DNA from: Alphaproteobacteria bacterium SO-S41 | GTDB taxonomy: Bacteria; Pseudomonadota; Alphaproteobacteria; Micropepsales; Micropepsaceae | Direction: 5' to 3' | NCBI GenBank assembly: GCA_019670725.1 | Contig: AP024629.1 | Span: 186,001-250,000, forward strand | Length of the DNA: 64,000 nucleotides | In this document: piece by piece, positions 8,465 to 17,002 of the stretch | Layout of the letters: each line of letters opens with the position of its first letter | How positions within the stretch are numbered: position 1 is the stretch's first letter | Notes under the pieces: generated by a model | Seen by the model: the letters and a program-made list of their open reading frames with translations, nothing else | The model's database searches: none | What the model was told of the DNA's origin: nothing | Translations under genes and position numbers: made by a program

Positions 8465-9490
8465 GTGAAGCCCTTCCTGCAGACCCTGCGCGGTGAAGCG
8501 CTCGGCACGCCGCCGCTCTGGCTGATGCGCCAGGCGGGGCGCTATCTGCCCGAGTATCGCGCGCTGAGGCAGAAGGCCAAGGGCTTCGTCGATTTCTGCT
8601 TCAGTCCCGAGCTCGCCATCGAGGCGACGCTGCAGCCGATCCGGCGCTACGGCTTCGACGCGGCGATCCTCTTCGCCGATATCCTGCTGGTGCCCCATGC
8701 GCTCGGCCAGACCGTCTCGTTCGTCGAGGGCGAAGGGCCGCGCTTCGAGCCGATCCGGGATGCCGCTGGGCTGAAGCGGCTGTCGCAGGACAAGGCCGCC
8801 AATGTGCTGGCGCCGGTCATGGCGACCGTCGCGGGCGTCGCCGCGGCCTTGCCGCCGGAAACCGCGCTGATCGGCTTTGCCGGGGCGCCGTGGACGGTTG
8901 CGACCTATATGGTCGAGGGCCGGGGCGGCACGGATCACGGCGAAATCCGCAAGCTCGCCTGGACCCAGCCGGAGGTCTTCGCAGGGATCGTCGACCATCT
9001 CGTCGAGGCGACCTCCGCCTATCTCATCGCCCAGGTCGATGCGGGGGCCGAGGCGCTGCAGATTTTCGACACCTGGGCGGGCAGCGTACCGGCGGGTCTG
9101 TTCGAAACCGCGGTCATCCGGCCGACCGCGCGGATCGTTGCGGCGGTGCGTGCCCATCGCCCGGACGTGCCGATCATCGGTTTTCCGCGGGGCGCGGCCT
9201 CGCATCTCGCCGCCTATGCCAAGGGGACGGGGGTCAACGGGATCGGGGTCGATCACATGACCGATCTCGTCTTCGCCGCCGCCAGCGTGCCCGCCAATGT
9301 CACGCTGCAGGGCAATCTCGACCCGCTGCTGCTGCTGGAAGGCGGCGCTGTCATGGAGGCGGAAACGCGGAAGATCCTGGCCGCGATGGACGGCCGCCCG
9401 TTCCTCTTCAATCTCGGCCATGGCGTGACGCCGCCGACGCCGCCCGAGCATGTGGCCAAGCTCGTGGACATCGTCCGGGGCCGCATCTGA
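8465..9490 (+). CDS. hemE: Uroporphyrinogen decarboxylase
   Basis: I place the start at GTG 8465, giving 341 residues that begin MKPFLQTLRG as HemE proteins usually do. An upstream in-frame ATG at 8366 would add 33 atypical residues inside the origin region. RQAGRYLPEYR (about 22-32) and Asp72 in FADILLVP are active-site elements, and the C-terminal FNLGHGVTPPTPPEHV is diagnostic. It decarboxylates the four acetate side chains of uroporphyrinogen III to coproporphyrinogen III. It is the first gene of a heme operon, and its stop overlaps hemH by 1 bp. Confidence 0.95.
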   Translation: MKPFLQTLRGEALGTPPLWLMRQAGRYLPEYRALRQKAKGFVDFCFSPELAIEATLQPIRRYGFDAAILFADILLVPHALGQTVSFVEGEGPRFEPIRDAAGLKRLSQDKAANVLAPVMATVAGVAAALPPETALIGFAGAPWTVATYMVEGRGGTDHGEIRKLAWTQPEVFAGIVDHLVEATSAYLIAQVDAGAEALQIFDTWAGSVPAGLFETAVIRPTARIVAAVRAHRPDVPIIGFPRGAASHLAAYAKGTGVNGIGVDHMTDLVFAAASVPANVTLQGNLDPLLLLEGGAVMEAETRKILAAMDGRPFLFNLGHGVTPPTPPEHVAKLVDIVRGRI

Positions 9491-10527
9491 TGCGGCTGGG
9501 GGTTGTTCTCTTCAATCTCGGCGGGCCCGACACGTTGGATGCCGTGCAGCCCTTCCTGACCAATCTCTTCTCGGACAAGGCGATCATCCGTGCGCCCGGG
9601 ATCGTGCGCTGGCCGCTCGCCCGGCTGATCGCGGGGCGGCGGCGCGAGTATGCCAAGACGATCTACGCCTCGATCGGCGGCCGCTCGCCCATCGTGCCGG
9701 AGACCGAGGCGCAGGCGGCGGCGCTGACGGAGGTGCTGACGGCGGAGGGGATGACCGTGAAGACGGTGATCGCCATGCGCTACTGGCACCCCCGCGCCGA
9801 CGCGGCGGCGAAGGAACTGGCGGCCTGGCAGCCGGACCGGATCGCGCTTATCCCGCTCTATCCCCAGTTCTCGACGACGACGACGGCCTCCTCGCTGGAC
9901 GAATGGGGGAAAGCGGCCGGCAAGGCGCGGCTGACGGCGCCTTCGGGGGCGCTCTGCTGCTATCCCGTCGAGGCTGGTTTTGTGGCGGCCTATGCGGATC
10001 GGCTGACAAAGGTGCTTGCCGACGTGCCTGTGGGGGCAACGCCGCGGATCATCTTTTCCGCCCATGGCCTGCCCGAGCGGATCGTCACCGCAGGCGATCC
10101 CTACCCCCTTCAGGTCGTGGCCGGCGCCAAGGCGATCGCGGCCGCAGCCGGGGTCGAGGCGCTGGACCAGATCGTCACCTATCAGAGCCGCGTCGGGCCG
10201 CTGAAATGGATCGGTCCCGATACGGACAAGGAAATCGTTGCGGCGGCCGAGGCCGGCAAGGTGCCGGTCGTGGTGCCGCTCGCCTTCGTCTCGGAGCATT
10301 CCGAGACGCTCTATGAGCTCGACCAGATCTATCGCGAGGCGGCGCTGACGGCCGGGGCGCCCGCCTATCTGCGTGTGCCCGCCGTTGGGACGCATCCCGC
10401 CTTCATCGCGGGACTGGCCAGTCTGGTGCGTCAGACCCTGACCCGCGACGGCACAGCCCCCGATCCCGCCTGGGCGGGCTGCGGCGGGGCGACGGGCTGT
10501 CCGTGCGTGGGGAGAAAAGCTGCATGA
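9490..10527 (+). CDS. hemH: Ferrochelatase
   Basis: 345 residues from the ATG in the TGATG overlap with hemE. It has NLGGPDTLDAVQPFL at the N-terminus, His192 in SAHGLP as the metal/proton-abstracting residue, and SEHSETLYELD as the second active-site segment. The C-terminal tail has Cys331, Cys337 and Cys339 (CGGATGCPC), which with one further cysteine could bind a [2Fe-2S] cluster as in the Caulobacter enzyme. It inserts Fe2+ into protoporphyrin IX. It overlaps hemJ by 4 bp. Confidence 0.95.
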   Translation: MRLGVVLFNLGGPDTLDAVQPFLTNLFSDKAIIRAPGIVRWPLARLIAGRRREYAKTIYASIGGRSPIVPETEAQAAALTEVLTAEGMTVKTVIAMRYWHPRADAAAKELAAWQPDRIALIPLYPQFSTTTTASSLDEWGKAAGKARLTAPSGALCCYPVEAGFVAAYADRLTKVLADVPVGATPRIIFSAHGLPERIVTAGDPYPLQVVAGAKAIAAAAGVEALDQIVTYQSRVGPLKWIGPDTDKEIVAAAEAGKVPVVVPLAFVSEHSETLYELDQIYREAALTAGAPAYLRVPAVGTHPAFIAGLASLVRQTLTRDGTAPDPAWAGCGGATGCPCVGRKAA

Positions 10528-10964
10528 GCGCCCTCATCCCCTATTACGACTGGCTGAAGGCCGGGCACGTCATCTTCGTCATCTTCTGGATGGCGGGCAT
10601 GTTCATGCTGCCGCGCTATCTCGCCTATCACTGCGAAACCGCGATCGGCTCGGCCGAGAGCGAGGCGTGGAAGGCGCGCGAAAAGCGGCTGCTGCGCATC
10701 ATCGTCAACCCCGCGATGATCCTGACCTGGGTGTTCGGCCTGACCCTCGCCGCGACCGGCGACTGGTTCGCCCAGCCCTGGCTGCACGCCAAGCTGACGC
10801 TGGTCCTGTTGCTCTCGGGTTTTCACGGCTTTCTCGCCGGGCAGGTCCGCAAATTCGGCCGGGATCAGGGCCTGCGCAACGGCCGGACCTGGCGGCTGCT
10901 GAACGAGATTCCGAGCTTTGCGACCATCGCCATCGTCATCCTGGTCGTGATCAAGCCGTTCTGA
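10524..10964 (+). CDS. hemJ: Protoporphyrinogen IX oxidase HemJ (UPF0093)
   Basis: 146 residues starting in the ATGA overlap with the hemH stop, with GGGGAGAAAAGC as ribosome-binding site. About four transmembrane helices are visible (about 12-34, 60-80, 86-107, 130-146). The invariant His15 in the first helix (KAGHVIFVIFWMAGMF) and Lys90 in WLHAKL match HemJ. It oxidises protoporphyrinogen IX before ferrochelatase acts, so hemE-hemH-hemJ encodes three of the last four heme steps. Confidence 0.92.
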   Translation: MSALIPYYDWLKAGHVIFVIFWMAGMFMLPRYLAYHCETAIGSAESEAWKAREKRLLRIIVNPAMILTWVFGLTLAATGDWFAQPWLHAKLTLVLLLSGFHGFLAGQVRKFGRDQGLRNGRTWRLLNEIPSFATIAIVILVVIKPF

Positions 10965-10985
10965 GCGGCTGATCCGAAAAGGGAT

Positions 10986-11110
10986 GTCATCGCGGCTGCA
11001 CCCTCGGGCTTGACCCGAGGGGAGAGCCGGGACCCAGATGACTGGGCGCCCATGCTCGCGGCCCCTGGGTCCCGGGTCTCGGGCGCCTGCGGCGGCCTCG
11101 CCGGGATGAC
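10986..11110. repeat. Dispersed intergenic palindromic repeat, copy A
   Basis: The outer arms are GTCATCGCGG (10986) and CCGGGATGAC (11101-11110). Inside are CCCTCGGG/CCCGAGGG (11001-11008 and 11014-11021) and a perfect 11-bp inverted pair CCGGGACCCAG/CTGGGTCCCGG (11027-11037 and 11065-11075). The right three quarters is nearly identical to the copy at 47977-48090. The structure is that of a short, non-coding, foldable repeat as found between alphaproteobacterial genes. It could also act as the hemJ terminator. Confidence 0.75.
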
Positions 11111-11161
11111 GGGTCGGTGATGCTTCGGGCTCGTGACATGACGGTTGGATAACCCCCCGGT

Positions 11162-11190
11162 TTGAAAAACCGCGTCAAATCCGCTATACA
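11162..11190 (+). promoter_or_regulatory. Sigma-70 type promoter for rho
   Basis: TTGAAA (11162-11167), a 17-base spacer and TATACA (11185-11190) give a near-consensus promoter. Transcription would begin near 11197, leaving about 220-380 nt of leader before rho, depending on the start codon. Confidence 0.7.
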
Positions 11191-11558
11191 GGCCCCCGAG
11201 ATCGCGCTACCAATCCGGTGCGGTCTTCCTCCGAAGGCCCATCGGACGCCGGAAACAGCAGGCAAACGCCTCGGTTCTGCGCATCCGGCCCGCCTCCTCC
11301 ATCGCCGTCCGCCTTGCCTTCGCTGGCGGACATGAGGCCTGAACCCATTCTGGGTCCAGCGCCGGCAGATCAAGCTCCAGTTATCAGGCCAGTCCCATTC
11401 CCCCCAAAGCCCCCCTGACCACCACCACGCGCAAGAGCGCCACGCTGCGCACCACGGCGACGCGCGATCCTGCCCCTGCGGCCGAAGCGCCCATCGAGGT
11501 CGCCACCGAAGAGGCCGCTCCGGCTGCGCCCGAGCCGCCGAAGCCCGAACCCATTGTC
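11191..11558 (+). promoter_or_regulatory. Long rho leader, partly open in the rho frame
   Basis: 368 bases between the rho promoter and the first GTG in the rho frame. The frame has no stop from 11342 on and reads as a Thr/Arg then Ala/Pro/Glu-rich sequence (TRKSATL..., [11 protein letters not shown]..., [10 protein letters not shown]) with good coding character, but without ATG, GTG or TTG. CTG 11415 is the only plausible upstream initiator. Rho genes are often autoregulated by termination in such leaders. I see no simple riboswitch fold. Confidence 0.45.
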
Positions 11559-12866
11559 GTGCCCGAGAAGGCCCCGCCGATGTCCATGGATGATTACCGC
11601 CTGCAGACCGTGAAGCTGCAGGACCTGAAGTCCAAGACCCCGACCGAGATGCTCGCCTTCGCTGAAGAGCTCGAGATCGAAGGCGCCAGCACCATGCGCA
11701 AGCAGGAGCTGATGTTCGCGATCCTCAAGGCGCTGGCCGAGAGCGATATCGAGATCGGCGGCGTCGGCGTGCTGGAAGTCCTGCCCGACGGGTTCGGCTT
11801 CTTGCGCAGCCCGGAATCCAACTATCTCGCCGGCCCCGACGACATCTATGTCAGCCCCTCGCAGATCCGCCGCTTCAGCCTGCGCACCGGCGATACGGTC
11901 GAAGGCCAGATCCGCGGCCCCAAGGACGGCGAGCGTTACTTCGCCCTCGTGAAGGTCTCGACGATCAATTTCGACAGCCCCGAAAAGGCCGGCCACAAGG
12001 TCCATTTCGACAATCTGACGCCGCTCTATCCCGACGAGCGGCTGCACATGGAAGTGAACGACCCGACGCTGAAGGATCGCTCGGGCCGCATCATCGACAT
12101 CGTCGCGCCGCTCGGCAAAGGCCAGCGCGGCCTGATCGTCGCGCCGCCGCGCACGGGTAAAACCGTGCTGCTGCAGAACATCGCCAAGTCGATCGCGGCG
12201 AACCATCCCGAGTGCTACCTGATCGTGCTGCTGATCGACGAGCGTCCGGAAGAAGTGACGGACATGCAGCGCACGGTGAAAGGCGAGGTCGTCTCCTCGA
12301 CCTTCGACGAACCGGCGACGCGTCACGTCGCGGTTGCGGAAATGGTGATCGAGAAGGCGAAGCGCCTGGTCGAGCACGGCCGCGACGTGATCATCCTGCT
12401 GGATTCCATCACCCGCCTCGGCCGCGCCTACAACACCGTCGTCCCGTCGTCGGGCAAGGTGCTGACGGGCGGCGTCGACGCCAATGCGCTGCAGCGTCCC
12501 AAGCGCTTCTTCGGTGCCGCTCGCAATATCGAGGAAGGCGGCTCGCTGACCATCATCGCGACCGCGCTGATCGATACCGGCAGCCGCATGGACGAAGTCA
12601 TCTTCGAAGAGTTCAAGGGCACGGGTAACAGCGAAATCATCCTGGACCGCAAGGTCTCGGACAAGCGCGTCTTCCCGTCGATGGACATCCTGCGCTCCGG
12701 CACCCGCAAGGAAGAGCTGCTGGTCGAGAAGGGCATCCTGTCGAAGATGTATGTCCTGCGCCGCATCCTCAATCCGATGGGCACGGTCGATGCGATCGAG
12801 TTCCTCATCGACAAGCTGCGCTCGTCGAAGACCAATTCCGATTTCTTCGACAGCATGAACACCTGA
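11559..12866 (+). CDS. rho: Transcription termination factor Rho
   Basis: 435 residues from GTG 11559. ATG 11580 is another possible start, with GAGAAGG upstream, and the frame stays open upstream to 11342. The Rho N-domain is [15 protein letters not shown]...[10 protein letters not shown], and the RNA-binding cold-shock-like fold holds [13 protein letters not shown] and [12 protein letters not shown]. The ATPase has the P-loop APPRTGKT, the Q-loop/R-loop region and [11 protein letters not shown]. It is the RNA/DNA helicase that ends untranslated transcripts. It is transcribed from its own promoter after the heme operon. Confidence 0.97.
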   Translation: MPEKAPPMSMDDYRLQTVKLQDLKSKTPTEMLAFAEELEIEGASTMRKQELMFAILKALAESDIEIGGVGVLEVLPDGFGFLRSPESNYLAGPDDIYVSPSQIRRFSLRTGDTVEGQIRGPKDGERYFALVKVSTINFDSPEKAGHKVHFDNLTPLYPDERLHMEVNDPTLKDRSGRIIDIVAPLGKGQRGLIVAPPRTGKTVLLQNIAKSIAANHPECYLIVLLIDERPEEVTDMQRTVKGEVVSSTFDEPATRHVAVAEMVIEKAKRLVEHGRDVIILLDSITRLGRAYNTVVPSSGKVLTGGVDANALQRPKRFFGAARNIEEGGSLTIIATALIDTGSRMDEVIFEEFKGTGNSEIILDRKVSDKRVFPSMDILRSGTRKEELLVEKGILSKMYVLRRILNPMGTVDAIEFLIDKLRSSKTNSDFFDSMNT

Positions 12867-12877
12867 TCGAGGCGCGA

Positions 12878-13252
12878 TCAGGCCAGCTTCAAGCCGCAAT
12901 GCGCGGCGTAGTGGCGAAAGTCGGCGTCGCGGGTGACCAGCGGCAGATCGTTGTCGAGACAGGCTTGGGCGATGAGCGCATCGCCCAGCCGCGCGCGCAG
13001 GCCCTTGGTGCGGAGAAGCCGGCGCGCCGCGCCGCAACGCTCCCAATAGCCATCTGATATCGTAGCGCGCTGGAAGGCGCTGATGATCGCCATCAAAGCG
13101 GGCGTGATGTCAGGCGCTGAAAGCGCCTCTGCGAGGACGACATGCGGCAGAATGAGGCTGCCGGCCGCCATATGGTCGTGCACCAGATCGACATCGCGCC
13201 CTTTTTGGCCGCCGAAATAGGCGCTGAGACTGCTGGTATCGGTGGCGATCAC
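12878..13252 (-). CDS. vapC: VapC-like PIN domain toxin
   Basis: 124 residues forming a PIN domain. The acidic metal-binding residues are present: Asp5 (MIATDTSSL), Glu42 (VVLAEAL), Asp91 (LGDALIAQ) and Asp109/Asp111 (VTRDADFRHY). VapC toxins are Mg2+-dependent RNases, often cutting tRNA. The ATG overlaps the antitoxin stop by 4 bp, the usual vapBC arrangement. It sits just after rho, convergent with it. Confidence 0.88.
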   Translation of the reverse strand: MIATDTSSLSAYFGGQKGRDVDLVHDHMAAGSLILPHVVLAEALSAPDITPALMAIISAFQRATISDGYWERCGAARRLLRTKGLRARLGDALIAQACLDNDLPLVTRDADFRHYAAHCGLKLA

Positions 13253-13455
13253 TCGCGGTCTTCTTTGAGCTGCTTCCAGTCAATGCCGAGATCGACCTTG
13301 CCGCGCAACGCAATCGCGGCCGCGTAGGCGGCCTTGCGGTTGATCTCTTCCAGCGCTTTGCGCACGGTCTCGGTGATGCCTTCGCCCGTGAATTTCTGGG
13401 CGCTTTCCAGAAGCGCGGCATCGACTTCGACGGTGATTTTCCTGAGGACACCCAT
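13249..13455 (-). CDS. vapB: VapB-like antitoxin
   Basis: 68 residues of the PF09957-like VapB type: KITVEVDAALLESAQKFTG (N-terminal DNA-binding strand-helix) followed by ITETVRKALEEINRK. The charged tail GKVDLGIDWKQLKEDRE should wrap the toxin. GGGAGG precedes the ATG. An inverted repeat upstream (13472-13490) is the likely operator. Confidence 0.85.
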   Translation of the reverse strand: MGVLRKITVEVDAALLESAQKFTGEGITETVRKALEEINRKAAYAAAIALRGKVDLGIDWKQLKEDRE

Positions 13456-13471
13456 GGCCGCCTCCCAAAAA

Positions 13472-13490
13472 ACTGGTAACTTGCACCAGT
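13472..13490 (-). promoter_or_regulatory. vapBC operator palindrome
   Basis: ACTGGT-N7-ACCAGT (13472-13477 and 13485-13490) lies in the 51 bp between vapB and the divergent acetyltransferase gene. On the minus strand a TATGAT -10-like hexamer (13491-13496) abuts the palindrome, so the antitoxin or toxin-antitoxin complex could repress vapBC. The acetyltransferase promoter may be affected too. Confidence 0.6.
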
Positions 13491-13506
13491 ATCATAGACC
13501 ATAGCC

Positions 13507-14061
13507 GTGGACCGGTCCATGTGGGAGTCCTATCGCGCGCCGGCGCTCGCCACAGCGCGCCTTGTCCTTGAGCCGGTGAATGCCTGGCATGGGGAGAGCC
13601 TGTTTCCCCTGCTGAAGGACCCGCTGCTCTACACCTATATCGCCAAGGAGCCGCCGCTTGCCGCTTCGCATCTGTCGCGGAGCTTTGAGGCGCTGGAGAC
13701 ACGGCGCTCGCCCGACGGCGCCGAGCTGTGGCTGAACTGGGCGGTGCGGATTTCGAATGGCGGCTATGCCGGGCTGGTCGAGGCGACCGTGAGTGCGGAC
13801 GACACGGCCCAAGTCGCGTGGTGGGTGTTCACGGCGTCGCAGCGTCAGGGCTATGGCCGCGAAGCGGTGGCTGAAATGCTGGCGCATCTCGCCGCGATCG
13901 GCGTGCGCGAGGCCGTTGCCTTCATAGATACGCGCAACACGGCCTCGATCCGTCTGGCCGAGGCGCTGGGGTTCACGCGGCATGAAACGCATATGCGGCG
14001 CGAGAAGGTGCGGGGGCGCTGGGTGGATGATCACGAATACCGCAGGGCGCTCAGCGTCTGA
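13507..14061 (+). CDS. GNAT family N-acetyltransferase (RimJ/RimL type)
   Basis: 184 residues from GTG 13507; ATG 13519 is an alternative. Typical GNAT layout: TARLVLEPVNAWHGESLFPLL at the N-terminus, the acetyl-CoA loop RQGYGREAVAEML near 120, and the C-terminal DTRNTASIRLAEALGF. Members acetylate N-termini of proteins, antibiotics or small amines; the substrate is unknown here. It is divergent from vapBC across 51 bp. Confidence 0.85.
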   Translation: MDRSMWESYRAPALATARLVLEPVNAWHGESLFPLLKDPLLYTYIAKEPPLAASHLSRSFEALETRRSPDGAELWLNWAVRISNGGYAGLVEATVSADDTAQVAWWVFTASQRQGYGREAVAEMLAHLAAIGVREAVAFIDTRNTASIRLAEALGFTRHETHMRREKVRGRWVDDHEYRRALSV

Positions 14062-14159
14062 ATTGCACCTGAACGGACACGCGCCCTTACTGCGGCCAAA
14101 TGCGGCGTTGAGCGCACGGCATCGATGGCGTGACGTCCTCAGGGATAAGGGAGTCTTCG

Positions 14160-15047
14160 ATGCCGATCCGTCTTGGTCTTGCCGCCCTGCTGCTGAGCGG
14201 GACCGCCTTTGCCAATGTCATGCCACCGACGGTGGACGAGGACGCCTTGCGCGGACTGCTGGAGGGCGGCTGGCGCTATGACGCCATGGCGGCCGAGCCC
14301 AACGCCTGCGGCCAGCCGCCCGCCGAGACCAGCCAGCTCATCACCTTCGACTTCCGGGCGATCGACGGGCTGGTAGCGTTCGAGACGCCGGACGGCGATC
14401 CGATCCGGCTGAAGACCTATGTCACGCAGCAGGGCGATACGATCGGTCTGGCGTCGGACGATATGTCGCTCGTCTTCCGGCTGGTCGACGAAAAGACGCT
14501 GAAGGGCCTCGCCATGGAGGGGCCGGGCGCTGTGATGACGGGGAAGACGCTGGTCAAATGTTTCGACGCGGCCGACCGGTCGAAAATCAATGTCGTGCAT
14601 GAGAAACCAATCGGCGGCGATGATCTCGCCTGGCTGAGCCAGGGCGGGCTCGGCGACCAGCCGCGCTTTGTCGACACACGTTTCGCCAGGAAGGGCGAAG
14701 ACGTCTGCACGGCGGCGGAGTCGCAATATCTCTTCTTCGACCTGATCGGGCCGCTGGGTTTCAGCGCGGGGCGCTGGAACAGCGGGGCGCTGGCCGAGAA
14801 GCTAGCGGTCAACAAGAAGCCCGCCGTTGCGCCAGACGAGATCGCGAACTGGACGATCGAGGCGGTCGAGCCGACGCCTGAGGGTTGGCGCGTGACGGCG
14901 ACCGAGCTGATCCCGCCCAACGGCTCGCGCGGCGACACGACGACGTTCACGCTGGTCGCCAAGGGCGATAGCTTGTCGATTCCTGAGTGGGAGCGCGAGT
15001 TCGTGCGCTGCACAGCGGGTGACGAGACCACGGAGGTACCCGAATGA
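14160..15047 (+). CDS. Secreted protein of unknown function with duplicated Cys motif
   Basis: 295 residues from ATG 14160, preceded by AAGGGAG; an upstream ATG at 14130 would disrupt the signal peptide. Residues 1-19 are a signal peptide ending TAFAN. The mature part appears to be two related halves, each with a Cys some 9-11 residues before an F-D-F/L strand: NACGQPPAETSQLITFDF and DVCTAAESQYLFFDL. A third Cys is in LVKCFDAADR and a fourth near the end (FVRCTAGD). I recognise no family. The stop overlaps the next gene, which encodes a similarly built protein, so the pair likely works together in the periplasm. Confidence 0.7.
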   Translation: MPIRLGLAALLLSGTAFANVMPPTVDEDALRGLLEGGWRYDAMAAEPNACGQPPAETSQLITFDFRAIDGLVAFETPDGDPIRLKTYVTQQGDTIGLASDDMSLVFRLVDEKTLKGLAMEGPGAVMTGKTLVKCFDAADRSKINVVHEKPIGGDDLAWLSQGGLGDQPRFVDTRFARKGEDVCTAAESQYLFFDLIGPLGFSAGRWNSGALAEKLAVNKKPAVAPDEIANWTIEAVEPTPEGWRVTATELIPPNGSRGDTTTFTLVAKGDSLSIPEWEREFVRCTAGDETTEVPE

Positions 15048-15838
15048 ACCGCTTGCTTTTCGCCGCCCTTATGATGTCCGGCGCGGCCTTCGCGCAGGAT
15101 GCCACGCCGCCGCCTGCCGTCGATCAGGCCGCGCTGGCGCCGATCCTCGCCCATGCCTGGTCGCCGGGCGGGACGTGTGCGGGCGAGGACGTGATGGACT
15201 GGGTCGTCGACAAGGACGGCTGGCCCTATACGCGTGCGCAGGGCTTCACGCCGCTGACGCAACTCGAATTCGCCGACGGCATGCTGCACACGATCGACCA
15301 GGTGGGGATCGGCAGCACGAGCTCTGCTTACAAGCTTGGGGATGACGGCACGCTGCGCCTGTGGTCGGAAATCTTCGACGAGGGCGAGGCGCAGGACGGC
15401 GCCGGCGCGCCGACCCAGCGGGTGCGCGACGGCCATATTGTGATCGACGATGCCGGCAAACCCGCCTCGCCCGGCGCCGAGACGCCGTCCATGAAGCCCT
15501 GCCCACCGCGTACCTCGCTGCTCGCGCCCGAGGCGGTCACGGCGCTCAACGGCACCTGGGGCATCAAGGACGGCGATAAGATCTGCCCCGCGGGCGGCGA
15601 CTCCGTGACCTTCGACCTCGAGCGCCCGATCCCGACCGTGCTGCGCGGTCCGTTCGGCGAACCCGCGCCGCTGACGGCCTGGGTAAAGACGATCGAGCGG
15701 GATGGCGAGGTCTGGCGGGTGACGGAGAGCAGTTCGTTCGACGCCGCGATCTATCGCTTCACGCCGGGGCCGGACTCAACGCTCGTCCAGAGCACGGAGT
15801 ATGACGACGCCAAGGTGACGCTCGCGCGCTGCCCATGA
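15044..15838 (+). CDS. Secreted protein of unknown function, partner of the preceding gene
   Basis: 264 residues beginning in the 4-bp overlap with the previous gene. The signal peptide is about 1-17 (ending AAFAQ). Two halves can be seen, starting at about 30 (LAHAWSPGGTCAGED) and 165 (LNGTWGIKDGDKICPAGG), the second followed by SVTFDLERP. Each half combines Trp, a Gly/Asp turn and Cys, as in the upstream protein. Five cysteines occur in all. There are no catalytic or membrane motifs. Paralogy with the upstream gene is inferred from the shared pattern, not measured. Confidence 0.7.
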   Translation: MNRLLFAALMMSGAAFAQDATPPPAVDQAALAPILAHAWSPGGTCAGEDVMDWVVDKDGWPYTRAQGFTPLTQLEFADGMLHTIDQVGIGSTSSAYKLGDDGTLRLWSEIFDEGEAQDGAGAPTQRVRDGHIVIDDAGKPASPGAETPSMKPCPPRTSLLAPEAVTALNGTWGIKDGDKICPAGGDSVTFDLERPIPTVLRGPFGEPAPLTAWVKTIERDGEVWRVTESSSFDAAIYRFTPGPDSTLVQSTEYDDAKVTLARCP

Positions 15839-15919
15839 GGCGATGACAACTCCATCGTGACTTGAGGCCGGGGGCGCGGGCGCGTAGAACGCCGCGCCCT
15901 TGTTGTTTTCTGGAAGTGG

Positions 15920-16939
15920 ATGGATTTCGTGGCGCGTTCTCCTGTCGTCGCGGTCGCGGGTGCGACCGGCGCTGTCGGTGTCGAGATGCTGAAGTGCCTG
16001 GAGAAGCGGAACTTCCCGCTCTCCAGCCTGAAGCTGCTCGCTTCGAAGCGGTCGGCGGGGACCACGATGCGCTTCCGTGGCGAGGACCTGCCTGTCACCG
16101 AACTGACCGAGCAGAGCTTCGCCGGCGTCGATATCGCGCTGTTCTCGGCGGGCGGATCGATCAGCAAGGCGTTTGCACCGGCGGTCGCCGCGGCCGGCGC
16201 TGTCATGATCGACAACTCGTCCGCCTTCCGGATGAATCCGGACGTGCCGTTGGTCGTGCCGGAGATCAATCCGCAGGCGGCCGCGCAGCATAAGGGCATC
16301 ATCGCCAATCCCAATTGCTCGACCATCATCGCGGCCGTGCCGCTGTGGCCGCTGCATCGCAAGAACCGCATCAAGCGCCTGATCGCCTCGACCTATCAGG
16401 CGGCATCGGGCGCCGGCTGGGCGGCGATGGAAGAGCTGAAGAACGCGACCCGCGCGGCGCTGGACGGCAAGCCGTTCACCCAGACGATCATCCCGCACCC
16501 CTATGCGTTCAACCTCTTCAGCCACAACACCACGGTCGATCCGGTGACGCTGGCCAATGAGGAAGAGGGCAAGCTGATCAAGGAGACGCGCAAGATCTTC
16601 GGCGATGCCGAGATCCGCATCTCCGCGACCTGCGTGCGCGTGCCGGTCCTGCGCGCCCATTGCGAGGCGCTGACGGTGGAGTTCGAGCGGCCCATGAGCC
16701 GGGAAGAGGCGACCGCAATTTTATCGGATGCGCCGGGCGTCAGGATCGTCGACGACATCGCCGCCAACCACTTCCCTATGCCGAACGAGGCGAGCGAGCA
16801 GGACGACGTGCTGGTCGGCCGCATCCGCGCCGATATGAGCGACCCCAGCGGTCACTCGCTGCAGCTCTTCGTCTCCGGCGATCAGCTGCTGAAGGGAGCG
16901 GCGCTGAACGCAGTGCAGATCGCGGAGCTGCTGCACTAA
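15920..16939 (+). CDS. asd: Aspartate-semialdehyde dehydrogenase
   Basis: 339 residues. The NADP-binding GATGAVG is at 14-20, the catalytic Cys133 in NPNCST, and His247 in RVPVLRAHCE completes the active site. It reduces aspartyl phosphate to the semialdehyde used for lysine/diaminopimelate, methionine and threonine. It is a single-gene unit. A 12-bp perfect hairpin with a T-run follows at 16961-16990. Confidence 0.96.
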   Translation: MDFVARSPVVAVAGATGAVGVEMLKCLEKRNFPLSSLKLLASKRSAGTTMRFRGEDLPVTELTEQSFAGVDIALFSAGGSISKAFAPAVAAAGAVMIDNSSAFRMNPDVPLVVPEINPQAAAQHKGIIANPNCSTIIAAVPLWPLHRKNRIKRLIASTYQAASGAGWAAMEELKNATRAALDGKPFTQTIIPHPYAFNLFSHNTTVDPVTLANEEEGKLIKETRKIFGDAEIRISATCVRVPVLRAHCEALTVEFERPMSREEATAILSDAPGVRIVDDIAANHFPMPNEASEQDDVLVGRIRADMSDPSGHSLQLFVSGDQLLKGAALNAVQIAELLH

Positions 16940-16960
16940 AGACGTGCTTTCCGCCGTCCT

Positions 16961-16990
16961 AAAACCGTGGGTAAGCTGACCCACGGTTTT
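16961..16990 (+). terminator. Rho-independent terminator after asd
   Basis: Perfect 12-bp stem AAAACCGTGGGT/ACCCACGGTTTT around a 6-base loop (16973-16978), ending in TTTT. It lies 22 bp after the asd stop. The flanking A-tract would let it work in both directions. The Shine-Dalgarno of the next gene (GGGAGGG) starts 2 bases after it. Confidence 0.85.
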
Positions 16991-17002
16991 CGGGAGGGCG
17001 GG

